Positions 25,218 through 34,333 of a DNA stretch of 64,000 nucleotides are shown here, piece by piece. Every line of letters begins with the position of its first letter. The first letter of the stretch is position 1. The notes beneath the pieces are model-generated. The model did no database searches. It was not told the origin of the DNA and worked only from the letters and a program-made list of their open reading frames with translations. This DNA comes from Bog-159 sp963709155 (GTDB taxonomy: Bacteria; Acidobacteriota; Terriglobia; Bryobacterales; Bryobacteraceae), in assembly GCA_963709155.1 (NCBI GenBank), contig CAVPVD010000010.1:1-64000 (forward strand), read 5' to 3'. Made by a program: the position numbers and the translations under genes.

Positions 25218-25903
25218 GTGCGCGGTGCGGCAAGCATTCCGCCTGTCTGCTGCTGGGGCTGGCGGCGCCCCTGGCCGTGGCTCACGACCCGATCACCACG
25301 AAGCTTTTGTGGACGCAGGAGATCTCGCGAATCGTAATCCGGCATTGCGCGAGTTGCCATCGCGAGGGCGGCGCGGCCATGTCTCTCGAGACGTACGACG
25401 ATGCGCGGCCCTGGGCCAAGGCGATCCGCGACGAGGTGCTCGCGCGGCGCATGCCGCCTTGGGGCGCGGTGAAGGGGGTAGGGGAGTTTCGCGATGACCC
25501 CAGTCTCTCGCAGATCGAAATCGACATGATCGTGAATTGGGTGGAGGGCGGCGCTCCCAAGGGCGACGATATCTACCTGCCGCCCGCCCCCCATTTCGGT
25601 GCGGAAACCAAGCCGCCGCCGGTCGCCCACGAGTTGAAGGTCGCAACCGCCTCGCCGCACACGCTTTTGGCGCCCGCCGATTTCGCCGGCTTGCGGCCTG
25701 TCCGGCTGGCGGCTGGCGAGTCTCTCGAAGTCACCGCCTACGAGCCGGACGGCCGCGTGGAACGGCTCATCTGGATTCGCGATTGGCGGCCGCAGTGGGA
25801 GCGCACTTACTACTTCCTGCATCCTATGCGGTTCCCGAAGGGCACGCGTATCGCGGCCTATTCGGGCAAGCCGGCCGAAGTAGCGATGGCGCTAGCCAGG
25901 TAA
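25214..25903 (+). CDS. Secreted monohaem cytochrome c-like protein
   Basis: 229 residues from GTG 25214, which overlaps the lysA stop (GTGA). A signal peptide (CLLLGLAAPLAVAHD) precedes one haem site CASCH (45-49). The likely axial Met80 is in the RRMPPWG motif that is typical of small cytochrome c modules in Acidobacteria and Planctomycetes. After about residue 115 comes a beta-rich C-terminal domain of about 110 residues (ESLEVTAYEPDG, FPKGTRIAAYSG) resembling the copper-type or carbohydrate-binding tails seen in these proteins. Periplasmic electron carrier or redox sensor; partner unknown. Confidence 0.75.
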   Translation: MSARCGKHSACLLLGLAAPLAVAHDPITTKLLWTQEISRIVIRHCASCHREGGAAMSLETYDDARPWAKAIRDEVLARRMPPWGAVKGVGEFRDDPSLSQIEIDMIVNWVEGGAPKGDDIYLPPAPHFGAETKPPPVAHELKVATASPHTLLAPADFAGLRPVRLAAGESLEVTAYEPDGRVERLIWIRDWRPQWERTYYFLHPMRFPKGTRIAAYSGKPAEVAMALAR

Positions 25904-25955
25904 CCCACAGCCGCGAAGCGCGATTCCTGAACTGTTAGGATAGGAAGACAAGAAC

Positions 25956-27455
25956 ATGAGGGCACATCGCTTGGTTGTCTTTCTGCTGCCGCTCCTGATG
26001 GCGGCGCAGAACCTGGAAGAGTTTAAGAAGAAAGTTACAGAGTTCACACTCTCCAATGGCTTGCACTTCATTGTCGTGGAGCGGCATGAAGCCCCGGTAG
26101 TATCATTTCACACTTATGTGAACGCCGGTTCGGTGGACGACCCGTCGGGCGCCACCGGCATCGCGCATATGTTCGAGCACATGGCCTTCAAGGGCACCGA
26201 GAGCATCGGCAGCAAGAATTGGCCCGAGGAAAAGAAAGCCATCGACCAGGTGGAGGCGGTCTACAACCGGTTGGACGCCGAGCAGAACAAGGGCATCAAG
26301 GCCGATCCTCAGAAAGTTGCCACCCTGAAGGCGGATTTAAAGACGGCTGAGGAAAAGGCCAACTCGTGGGTGGTGCCGAATCTTTACCCGCGCATCATCG
26401 AGCAGAATGGCGGCGAGAACATGAACGCCGAGACATCCTGGGATTCCACGCAGTATTTTTACAGCCTGCCGTCGAATCGACTCGAGCTATGGTTCCTGCT
26501 GGAGTCGCAGCGGTTCATCCAGCCCGTCTTCCGCGAGTTCTACAAGGAGCGCGACGTGGTCATGGAGGAGTACCGCATGCGGGTGGAATCGGAGCCGCAG
26601 GGCAAGCTGTTGCAAACATTTCTGGCGACGGCGTTTGAGGCCTTCCCTTACCGTGTGATGGGCACCGGCTGGCCCAGCGATGTGATGCATTTGCGGCGGG
26701 CGGACGCCTGGCGCTTCTTCAACGAGTATTATGTGCCGGGCAATATCACACTGGGGATCGTGGGCGACGTCGATCCTACCGAGGCGCGGCGTCTCGCGGA
26801 CAAGTATTTCGGGCCGATGCAGGCGCGCCCGCTGCCGCCGCTGCTGCATACCGCGGAGCCGCGCCAGGAAGGCCCCAAGCAGGCGGAGGTGGAATCGCCC
26901 AGCCAGCCGCTGTTAGTCATAGGCTATAAGCGCGCGGACGAGTACAGCAAGGACGATCCGGTGTTCGACGTGATCAGCGGCGTGCTGGCGGGCGGCCGAA
27001 CCGGGCTGCTCTATAAAGACCTGGTGCGCGATAAACGCATCGCCCTGGAGGCGGATGCCGACGATACCTTTCCCGGCGGCAAGTATCCGAACCTGTTCCT
27101 GTTTTTCCTGGCGCCCGCGGCGGGACATACCACGGCCGAGAACGAGAAGGCGTTCTACGATTTGCTGGAGAAATTCAAGTCGGAAAAAGTGGACGACGCA
27201 ACCCTGGCGCGGGTGAAGACGAAAACGCGGGCGAGCCTGATCCGGCGATTGGATAGCAATTCGGGACTAGCCGGATTATTGACGGAGTATTCCGCAATCT
27301 ATGGCGATTGGCAAAAGGTTTTTACCGATCTGAATCAATTGGACAAGATTACCGCAGCCGATGTACAGCGCGTGGCGCAGGAATGCTTCGTACCCGAAAA
27401 GCGCACGGTGTCTTACCTGATCGCGCCGAAACAGCCCGCCGGAGGCGCCCAATGA
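25956..27455 (+). CDS. M16 family zinc metallopeptidase (active subunit)
   Basis: 499 residues with a short signal peptide. The inverted zinc motif is H71-M-F-E74-H75 (AHMFEHMAFKG), followed by the family's NAETSWDSTQYFYSLP region. Two M16 halves (about 30-250 and 260-490). It probably degrades peptides in the periplasm. AGGAAG at 25942-25947 is a good ribosome binding site and TAGGAT (25936-25941) a possible -10. The stop overlaps the start of a second M16 gene that lacks the zinc motif, matching known active/inactive heterodimers. Confidence 0.9.
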   Translation: MRAHRLVVFLLPLLMAAQNLEEFKKKVTEFTLSNGLHFIVVERHEAPVVSFHTYVNAGSVDDPSGATGIAHMFEHMAFKGTESIGSKNWPEEKKAIDQVEAVYNRLDAEQNKGIKADPQKVATLKADLKTAEEKANSWVVPNLYPRIIEQNGGENMNAETSWDSTQYFYSLPSNRLELWFLLESQRFIQPVFREFYKERDVVMEEYRMRVESEPQGKLLQTFLATAFEAFPYRVMGTGWPSDVMHLRRADAWRFFNEYYVPGNITLGIVGDVDPTEARRLADKYFGPMQARPLPPLLHTAEPRQEGPKQAEVESPSQPLLVIGYKRADEYSKDDPVFDVISGVLAGGRTGLLYKDLVRDKRIALEADADDTFPGGKYPNLFLFFLAPAAGHTTAENEKAFYDLLEKFKSEKVDDATLARVKTKTRASLIRRLDSNSGLAGLLTEYSAIYGDWQKVFTDLNQLDKITAADVQRVAQECFVPEKRTVSYLIAPKQPAGGAQ

Positions 27456-29620
27456 AGACGTTTCTTAGGGTCTCTTTGCGGAGTATGAACTTACCCGGAT
27501 GGACGGTATTTCTGGCTGCGGCGGCTTTCGGCCAGAGCATGGTGGGCCCGGCCCCGATCCCCGACGCGCCGGCCACTTACAAAGATCTCAAATTCCCACA
27601 GCTAAAGAAAATCTCCATCCCGAACGTGACCACCTACGCGCTGCCGAATGGGATGAAGATCTACTTACTCGAAGATCACGAGTTGCCGACCGTGAGTGGT
27701 ACAGTCCGGATTCGCACGGGCAACCTGTTCGACCCGGCCGATAAAGTGGGCCTCGCATCTATCACCGGAACGGTGATGCGCTCGGGCGGCACGAAGAGCA
27801 AGACCGGCGACCAACTCGACGAGGAACTGGAGAATATCGCCGCGTCAGTCGAAAGCGATATCGGCGAGTCCAGCGGCTCGGTCTCTTTCTCCGCGCTGAA
27901 AGAGAACACCGACGAAGTCCTGGGCATTTTCAAAGATGTGATCGTCGAACCCGAGTTTCGCCAGGACAAGATCGACATGGCCAAGTCCGAGATGCGCAGC
28001 AGCATCTCGCGGCGGAACGACGATGCGCACGGCATCGCGGACCGGGAATTCGCCGCGATCGTGTACGGGAAAGACACCCCGTATGGCTGGGATGCCGAAT
28101 ACTACACGGTCGATCGCATCGCGCGTCCGGACCTGGTGGCATTCTACCAGCGCTATTACTTCCCGGCCAACATGCTGATGGCGGTTTGGGGGGATTTCTC
28201 TACCGCGGAAATGCAGTCGAAGCTGGCCAAGTTATTTGGCGATTGGAAATACGAACAGCCCAAAGTACCGCCATTTCCGCCCGTGCGCGAGAAAGCGCAA
28301 CCCGGTATTTTTTTGGCCAAGAAAGAGGACGTGACTCAGACGTTCTTCATCGAAGGCCACCTGGGCGGCGTTTTGAAGGACCCGGACCTTCCGGCGCTGG
28401 AGATCATGGGCGATATTCTAGGCGGCGGATTCCAAAGCCGCCTGATGCAGCGCGTGCGCACGCAACTCGGCCTGGCATATGAGATTTCGGCGAATTGGGG
28501 CGCGCATTACGATCACCCCGGCCTGTTCGAGATTGGAGGAAGCACGAAATCGGCTTCCACGGCCGAGACCCTGACGGCGATTCACGAGCAGGTGGAACGT
28601 ATGCGCGCCGGCGAGGTGACCGCCGATGAATTGGAAACCGCCCGGCAATCGGCGCTGAACGGCCTCGTATTCGCTTTCGACACCAAGACGAAGACCTTGG
28701 GACGCCTGCTGAACTACGAGTATTACGGCTATCCCAAAGACTTCATCGACCGCTATCAAAGAGGTCTCGAGGCGGTGACCCGGGCGGACGTGCTGCGCGT
28801 GGCGCGGGAACACGTTCACCCGGCCGATTTGACCGTTGTGGCGGTGGGCAAGACGGAGGAATTCGAAAAGTCTCTCGCAACGCTGGGTCTACCGGTTTCG
28901 TCCATTGATTTGACCATCCCCGAATCCAAGCCGTCCGGGGCGGGTTCCGCCGCGCCCAAGTCCGGGGCGGGTGATGCCGCGAAAGCCAGGCAATTGCTGG
29001 AGCGCGCGCAGCAAGCGGTCGGCGGCGCCGAAAAACTGGCGGCGGTGAGAGACATGACGGAAGTCGCGGAGTTGCATGTGGTTCAGGCGGCGGGCGGGGT
29101 CACCATGAACCGTACGGATCGCTGGGTGGCGCCCACTTACTTCCGCGAGGACACCAAGTTGCCATTCGGCCTGGTAGCGATTTATGGCGATGGTAAGACC
29201 GGTTGGATGTCGAGTCCGCAGGGCCAGGCGGCGCTGCCGGCTGCGCAGTTGAGACCGGTGTTGGATAAGCTGTTGCGGCTGTACTATCCTCTGTTGCTCA
29301 GCGATCGGCTGCCCGGCCGGACGGTGAATTGGGTTGGCCCGGGTGAAGTGGAGATCTCAAATGGTGAAGGTAGTTCCGTGCGGCTGTTTGTCGATGAGAA
29401 AACGGGGATGCCGGCGAAGTTAGAATATCAGTCGCTCACCATGGGCGGTCCGCCATCTACGGTGGACGAGATTTTCGATAGCTTCGAAGAGGTGAACGGC
29501 GTTAAGGTTCCCAAGCACATGACCCTGATGCAGAATGGGAACAAATACGCGGATGTGGTGGTCAATTCCATCCAACTCAACACTGGATTGAAAACGGAGG
29601 ATCTGAGCAAGAAACCATGA
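27452..29620 (+). CDS. M16 family peptidase-like protein, zinc motif absent, with LolA-like C-terminal domain
   Basis: 722 residues from ATG 27452 (ATGA overlap with the first M16 gene). Signal peptide (WTVFLAAAAFGQS). M16 N- and C-domains span about 45-500, but the HxxEH position reads GLASITGTVMRSGG, so the protein cannot bind the catalytic zinc. Residues about 505-722 form an extra domain starting LLERAQQAVGGAEKLAAV and with a DRWVAPTYFRED strand region, similar to outer-membrane lipoprotein-sorting (LolA-like) folds. It likely pairs with the active M16 subunit, the extra domain adding ligand or lipid binding. The stop overlaps the next gene's ATG. Confidence 0.85.
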   Translation: MKTFLRVSLRSMNLPGWTVFLAAAAFGQSMVGPAPIPDAPATYKDLKFPQLKKISIPNVTTYALPNGMKIYLLEDHELPTVSGTVRIRTGNLFDPADKVGLASITGTVMRSGGTKSKTGDQLDEELENIAASVESDIGESSGSVSFSALKENTDEVLGIFKDVIVEPEFRQDKIDMAKSEMRSSISRRNDDAHGIADREFAAIVYGKDTPYGWDAEYYTVDRIARPDLVAFYQRYYFPANMLMAVWGDFSTAEMQSKLAKLFGDWKYEQPKVPPFPPVREKAQPGIFLAKKEDVTQTFFIEGHLGGVLKDPDLPALEIMGDILGGGFQSRLMQRVRTQLGLAYEISANWGAHYDHPGLFEIGGSTKSASTAETLTAIHEQVERMRAGEVTADELETARQSALNGLVFAFDTKTKTLGRLLNYEYYGYPKDFIDRYQRGLEAVTRADVLRVAREHVHPADLTVVAVGKTEEFEKSLATLGLPVSSIDLTIPESKPSGAGSAAPKSGAGDAAKARQLLERAQQAVGGAEKLAAVRDMTEVAELHVVQAAGGVTMNRTDRWVAPTYFREDTKLPFGLVAIYGDGKTGWMSSPQGQAALPAAQLRPVLDKLLRLYYPLLLSDRLPGRTVNWVGPGEVEISNGEGSSVRLFVDEKTGMPAKLEYQSLTMGGPPSTVDEIFDSFEEVNGVKVPKHMTLMQNGNKYADVVVNSIQLNTGLKTEDLSKKP

Positions 29621-30444
29621 AGACCCTGTGGGCGGCGCTACTGGTGGCCGGTTTGGCCGCGAGTACGCATGCGGAAACCAGCGAGCAGAGGGGCAAGCGG
29701 GTGGTGAACGAGGCCCTGGCGGCGGTGGGCGGCCAGGCTTTCCTGAACATGCGGAATCGCGTGGAAACCGGGAGGATCTTCAGCTCTTACAACGACCAAA
29801 TCTCCGGCATGGCGGTGGACGCGCTCTATACCACTTACCTGCCTCTGCCCGATCCACCGGAGCCCGGATTCCTGGGCGAAAGGGTGCGCGATGCACGCGG
29901 CCGGAAACCGGAGGATGTCACCGGGAAGAAGCAAGACGATGTGATCCTCTATGGGGATGGATCCGCCTACGAGGTTACTTTCCGCGGCGCCCGCCCGCTT
30001 TCCGACATTCTGGTGAAACAGTTCAGGACGGCCACGCTGCACAATATTTTCTATATCCTGCGCCAGCGCCTGGGGGAGCCGGGTATGCTCTTCGATTCGC
30101 GCGGCTCCGACTTTTTCGATAATCGCCCCGTGGAAATCGTGGATATCGGCGATGCCAACAACGAGATGGTCACGGTATATTTCGACCAGATCAACAAGCT
30201 GCCGTTACGCCAGCTTTATTACCGGCGCGACCCGATCGATCATTCGAAGCTCGAGGAAGTCACCATCTACAGTAAGTATCGCGACGTGGGCGGCGGCGTG
30301 ATGTGGCCCTTCGCCATCCGGCGCGAGCGCAACGGCGAGAAGATCTTCGAAATGTATTCGGACAGCGTAGAGATTAATCAGGATTTGAAGGACAGCATGT
30401 TCACGCTTCCGCCGGGATTGAAACTCCTGAAGAAAGACAAGTAG
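29617..30444 (+). CDS. LolA-like periplasmic protein
   Basis: 275 residues, signal peptide (LWAALLVAGLAASTHA). The mature part begins with VVNEALAAVGGQAFLNMRN, the same opening as the C-terminal domain of the preceding M16-like protein. It continues with strands ending in YSKYRDVGGGVMWPFAI and MFTLPPGL, typical of LolA-like outer-membrane lipoprotein-sorting relatives. ATG overlaps the preceding stop (ATGA). It probably cooperates with the M16 pair in envelope quality control or processing; this is inferred from context only. Confidence 0.75.
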   Translation: MKTLWAALLVAGLAASTHAETSEQRGKRVVNEALAAVGGQAFLNMRNRVETGRIFSSYNDQISGMAVDALYTTYLPLPDPPEPGFLGERVRDARGRKPEDVTGKKQDDVILYGDGSAYEVTFRGARPLSDILVKQFRTATLHNIFYILRQRLGEPGMLFDSRGSDFFDNRPVEIVDIGDANNEMVTVYFDQINKLPLRQLYYRRDPIDHSKLEEVTIYSKYRDVGGGVMWPFAIRRERNGEKIFEMYSDSVEINQDLKDSMFTLPPGLKLLKKDK

Positions 30445-30480
30445 GCGCTCGCGGCGGCAAACCGCGCTGCTCCGGGCTGT

Positions 30481-30502
30481 TACAATAGCGCGTTCAGGGA
30501 GG
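30481..30502 (+). promoter_or_regulatory. Candidate -10 box and ribosome binding site for the PH-domain gene
   Basis: TACAAT at 30481-30486 (within TTACAAT) lies 24 bases before the ATG at 30511, and GGGAGG at 30497-30502 is a strong Shine-Dalgarno with 8-base spacing. The -35 region is poor. Confidence 0.4.
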
Positions 30503-30510
30503 CAATTCCA

Positions 30511-30975
30511 ATGGAAGATGCGGTGATCCGGCCGACCATGAAATTCATCAAGCTCGGTTATGCCGTGGTGCTGGTGCTGATCGTAGGTTGCGCGGTTCTA
30601 TTTTTCACGATGATTTCGCCGGACGATCCATGGCGGAGCCGGCCCTGGATACTGGCCGTGCCCGCGCTGCTTCTGATCTGGCCGATTCGCAGGCACATGG
30701 CGCGCCAATTCACCAAGGCCACTATCGCGGGCGACCGGCTACGGTATGAAGTGGGCGCCTTTTCGAAATCCACGCGGAACATTTCGTTGCCGAAAGTGCA
30801 GGATGCGCGCGTGGATCAATCGGTCATGCAGCGGATGTTCGGGGTGGGCAACCTTTCCATCGAAACCGCGGGCGAAACCAGCCGCCTGACCATCCGCAAT
30901 GTCGACCAGCCGCAGCATGTCGCGGACGAGATTCTGGCAGCGTCGCACAATGCGGCTCCGGGGCACACGCCATGA
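30511..30975 (+). CDS. PH domain-containing membrane protein (bacterial PH2/YdbT-like)
   Basis: 154 residues. Two membrane helices (about 14-34 and 43-58) are followed by a cytoplasmic PH-like domain: TKATIAGDRLRYEVGAFSKSTRNISLPKVQDARVDQ in pattern, ending in LTIRNVDQPQHVADEI. This is the usual layout of short bacterial PH-domain proteins (DUF304/YdbS group). Function unknown; it may be involved in membrane stress. The stop overlaps the start of the SDR gene by 4 bases. Confidence 0.75.
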   Translation: MEDAVIRPTMKFIKLGYAVVLVLIVGCAVLFFTMISPDDPWRSRPWILAVPALLLIWPIRRHMARQFTKATIAGDRLRYEVGAFSKSTRNISLPKVQDARVDQSVMQRMFGVGNLSIETAGETSRLTIRNVDQPQHVADEILAASHNAAPGHTP

Positions 30976-31739
30976 GTGGAAAATCAAGCGGCAAACTGGC
31001 CGGCAAAGTGGCCCTGATTACGGGAGCCAGCCGCGGTCTGGGAAAGGCCATGGCACTGGCTCTGGCCGGAGAAGGGGCCAGCATCGCGCTGGTGGCGCGC
31101 GATCGCGAAGCGCTGCAGAAAACCGCCGAAGAGGTGTGGAGCACCGGCGGCGGCGCCCACGTGTTTCAAGCCGATGTAACCAGCGAAGAGCAGGTGCTGC
31201 GTCTCGAGCGGGAAGTGGCCGAGGCATTCGGGCGGGTTCAGATTCTCATCAATAACGCGGGCATCAATATTCGCAAGCAGCTCATCGAGTTCACGCTGGA
31301 CGAGTGGCGGCGGGTGGTGGATACCAGCTTGACCAGCACGTTTCTGATGTGCCGCGCATTTGTGCCGCACATGAAAGGCGGCGGCTACGGACGAGTGCTG
31401 AACTTAGCCTCTACCATGGCACATGTATCCCTGCCGGGGCGCACCGCCTATTCGGCCAGCAAGAGCGCGCTGCTGGGCCTGACGCGCGCGCTGGCGCTGG
31501 AACTCGCTTCCGAGGGCATTACGGTGAACGCCATCAGTCCCGGCCCTTTCGCCACGGAAATGAACACGCCTTTGATTGAGAATGCGGAGCTGAACGCACA
31601 GTTCGTCGCCAAAATCCCGCTGGGGCGTTGGGGCCGCGTGGAAGAAGTCGGCCAATTGGCCGTCTACCTGTGCGGGCCGGACGCGGGATTCATTACCGGA
31701 ACCGACGTGTTGATCGACGGGGGATGGTGCGCGGCATAG
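30972..31739 (+). CDS. SDR family oxidoreductase (FabG/gluconate 5-dehydrogenase-like)
   Basis: 255 residues. Classical short-chain dehydrogenase: cofactor motif TGASRGLG, NNAG, active-site Ser in LNLASTMA, YSASKSA (Tyr and Lys) and a C-terminal FITGTDVLIDGGW. Position 36-37 after the second strand (ARDRE) suggests NADP(H). It resembles the sugar-acid dehydrogenase branch. A sugar-binding lipoprotein gene follows 37 bases downstream, consistent with carbohydrate metabolism, but the substrate cannot be assigned. Confidence 0.85.
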   Translation: MSGKSSGKLAGKVALITGASRGLGKAMALALAGEGASIALVARDREALQKTAEEVWSTGGGAHVFQADVTSEEQVLRLEREVAEAFGRVQILINNAGINIRKQLIEFTLDEWRRVVDTSLTSTFLMCRAFVPHMKGGGYGRVLNLASTMAHVSLPGRTAYSASKSALLGLTRALALELASEGITVNAISPGPFATEMNTPLIENAELNAQFVAKIPLGRWGRVEEVGQLAVYLCGPDAGFITGTDVLIDGGWCAA

Positions 31740-31776
31740 TGGCCAGGCAGGGAACGAGAGTAAGCGCGACAAACAG

Positions 31777-32778
31777 ATGACATCAACCAATTCGACGATG
31801 CGTACCAGACCTTTGGGCACATGGATGGCCTGCGCCGCGATTTTCCTGCTGCTCTCGTTGGGCCTGACTGCCTGCCGCGGCACCCAGCGCAAGACCATCG
31901 CGGTGGTCCCCAAAGCCACGGCGCATCTGTTCTGGGTGACCGTGCACGCAGGCGCCGCAGCCGCGGGCAAGGAGTTCAACGTGGACGTGGTTTGGAACGG
32001 ACCGTCCTCGGAGACCGACTACGCGCGCCAGGTGCAGATCGTGGATTCCATGATCGCGCGACAGGTGGATGGCCTGGTGGTGGCGGCACAGGACCGCACC
32101 ACGCTGAACGCTTCGCTCGATCGCGCGGCGGCGGCCCATATTCCCGTGACGGTATTCGACTCCGGCGTGGATTCCACGAACTTCATGACTTACATCGCGA
32201 CCAATAACTTCCAGGCCGGACAGATGGGAGCCCGCAAACTGGCGGCGCTGCTGAATGGCAAGGGCAAGGTCGCCATGCTGATGAACGCACCGGGAAGCAA
32301 GTCGACGTTGGATCGGGAAGCCGGATTTGAAGACGTTCTGCAGAAGGAGTTTCCCGCGATCCATATCGTGGCGCGCCAGTTTTCCATGTCCGATCGCGCC
32401 AAAGGCATGGCGGCGGCGGAAAACTTTCTAACCGCCCAGCCGGATTTGGACGGCATGTTTGCTTCTTCGGAACCCAGTTCGGTGGGCGCGGCCCTCGCGT
32501 TGAAATCGCGCGGACTGGCAGGCAAGGTCAAACTGGTCGCGTTCGACGCCAGCGACGACCTGGTGCAGGATTTGAAAGACGGCTCCATCGATGCCCTGGT
32601 CGCGCAGGATCCCTTCAAGATGGGTTATGAAGCGGTTAAGACACTCGTAGATAAAATCCACGGAGGCAATCCGCCTAAAGTCATCGATTTGAGCGCTACG
32701 GTAGTCACTAAGGGCGATTTGGACAAGCCCGAGATCAAGGCGCTGCTCTCTCCGGACGTGAACAAGTACCTGAATTAA
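31777..32778 (+). CDS. Periplasmic sugar-binding lipoprotein (RbsB-like, orphan)
   Basis: 333 residues with a lipoprotein signal: n-region with RTR, hydrophobic core, lipobox LTAC (Cys33). The mature protein has the periplasmic-binding-protein type I fold seen in RbsB: KTIAVVPKATAHLFWVTV, QVDGLVVAAQD, IPVTVFDSGVDS, AAENFLTAQPDLDGMFASSE and a final ALVAQDPFKMGYEAVKTLV. It binds a sugar and would deliver it to an ABC importer, but no ATPase or permease gene is nearby. ATG 31798 is an alternative start. Possibly co-transcribed with the SDR gene. Confidence 0.85.
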   Translation: MTSTNSTMRTRPLGTWMACAAIFLLLSLGLTACRGTQRKTIAVVPKATAHLFWVTVHAGAAAAGKEFNVDVVWNGPSSETDYARQVQIVDSMIARQVDGLVVAAQDRTTLNASLDRAAAAHIPVTVFDSGVDSTNFMTYIATNNFQAGQMGARKLAALLNGKGKVAMLMNAPGSKSTLDREAGFEDVLQKEFPAIHIVARQFSMSDRAKGMAAAENFLTAQPDLDGMFASSEPSSVGAALALKSRGLAGKVKLVAFDASDDLVQDLKDGSIDALVAQDPFKMGYEAVKTLVDKIHGGNPPKVIDLSATVVTKGDLDKPEIKALLSPDVNKYLN

Positions 32779-32824
32779 ATGGAGGGTGATTCCCCCTCTG
32801 CCGTGCTATGCTAGAAACTCCCAA

Positions 32825-34333
32825 ATGGCGCAGACGAGGCCCCTCCCGCGCATCTGCATAGCGCTGGGTTTTCCGGATTTGGAACGGTTGCTGGAGCACG
32901 CCCGGCGCGAAGCCGAAGCGGGTGAAACGTTTCTGGAATTCCGTCTGGATTACCTGGAACACCCTGAGCGCGGCGCCGAGGCCATTCAACCTTTCCTCGA
33001 ACAGTACCCCGACTGCATCGTACTGGCCACCTGCCGCCGCCACCAGAATCACGGCAAATTCAACGGCAGCATCGATGAAGAAATGCGCGTATTGGATATG
33101 GCGGTCACAGCCGGGGCGCAAGCGGTGGATGTGGAGATCGAGAGCGCCGAGGCCGCCGCGGCCAAGCTCAGCTTATTCCGGGGACGCGCACGCCTGATCG
33201 TCTCGTATCACAATTACGAGGCCACGCCGCAACTCGATACCCTGTTCAACCGCATGACGCGCCTCCCGGCCGATGGCTACAAGATCGTCACCAACGCGCG
33301 TAAACCTTCGGACTACGGGCGGGTTCTGACGCTAGCCAAGGCCCATCCGCGGACGCCGCTGGTGGTGCTGGCCATGGGCGAATTGGGCTTCCCCAGCCGG
33401 GTGCTCTCCGCCGCTTTTGGCGGGATGTACACTTACGCCGCGCCTACGGCCTCGCAGGGAACCGCCGCCGGACAGGTTTGTGCCAAGCAATTGCGGCACG
33501 TCTACCGCGTGGATAAGCTATCGCGTACCAGTAAGATCTATGGAGTGGTGGCCGACCCGGTACGGCACTCGATTTCGCCGGCCGTTCACAACCGCGCCTT
33601 CCAATACCGCCGCATGGAATCCGTATATCTGCCCTTCCTGGTACCGCCCGCGCAGATGCGAGATTTCTTCACCCTGGCCGAGCGGCTGCCGGTGGCGGGC
33701 TTCAGCGTTACGATTCCGCACAAGCAGAAGATCCTGCGCTACCTCGATATCGTGGACCCCCTGGCCCGCCGCATCGGCGCGGTGAATACGGTGTGGCGCA
33801 AGGCCGGAAAGTGGCGCGGCACGAATACGGACGCGGCGGGTGTGACCGTGCCGTTGGCCAATAAGATGCGGCTGCACAATGCTTCCGTGCTGATCATCGG
33901 CAACGGAGGCGCGGCGCGTAGCGCGGCTTGCGCTCTATCCGATGCGGGTGCGCACATCACCCTGGTGGGGCGCAACGCGGACCGCGTACGGTCACTGGCC
34001 AAGATCTCCGGCGCCGAGCCGTTGCTGGCCGAACAACTTGGCGAGCGATACTTCGACGCCCTGGTTCACGCCACCCCGCTGGGCATGTTTCCCCACGTCA
34101 ACGAATGCTTCTTCAACGAGCGCATTCCCGCCGACGTGGTATTCGACATGGTATATAATCCGCTCGAGACGGAGCTCACGCGGCGCGCCCGCGAGCAGGG
34201 AAAAACCGTCATTCGCGGCATGCAGATGTTCGTCGAGCAGGCCGTACGCCAGTTTGAAACCTGGACGGGCGAGCCGGCGCCGCGCTCCGTGATGGAGAAG
34301 GCCGCTCTGGAGGCCCTCAGTTGCACAACATGA
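32825..34333 (+). CDS. aroDE: Bifunctional 3-dehydroquinate dehydratase / shikimate dehydrogenase
   Basis: 502 residues from ATG 32825 (a GTG at 32786 would add 13 poorly conserved residues). Residues 1-225 are type I dehydroquinase: EFRLDYLE, H129 in SYHNY and Schiff-base K153 in GYKIVTN. Residues 235-500 are shikimate dehydrogenase: GVVADPVRHSISPAVHN, SVTIPHK with K300, NTDAAG and the NADP-binding GNGGAARSAA. It performs steps 3 and 4 of the shikimate pathway in one protein, an arrangement known from plants and some bacteria. The shikimate kinase gene lies separately near 50 kb. A TATGCT (32809-32814) may be its -10. Confidence 0.93.
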   Translation: MAQTRPLPRICIALGFPDLERLLEHARREAEAGETFLEFRLDYLEHPERGAEAIQPFLEQYPDCIVLATCRRHQNHGKFNGSIDEEMRVLDMAVTAGAQAVDVEIESAEAAAAKLSLFRGRARLIVSYHNYEATPQLDTLFNRMTRLPADGYKIVTNARKPSDYGRVLTLAKAHPRTPLVVLAMGELGFPSRVLSAAFGGMYTYAAPTASQGTAAGQVCAKQLRHVYRVDKLSRTSKIYGVVADPVRHSISPAVHNRAFQYRRMESVYLPFLVPPAQMRDFFTLAERLPVAGFSVTIPHKQKILRYLDIVDPLARRIGAVNTVWRKAGKWRGTNTDAAGVTVPLANKMRLHNASVLIIGNGGAARSAACALSDAGAHITLVGRNADRVRSLAKISGAEPLLAEQLGERYFDALVHATPLGMFPHVNECFFNERIPADVVFDMVYNPLETELTRRAREQGKTVIRGMQMFVEQAVRQFETWTGEPAPRSVMEKAALEALSCTT

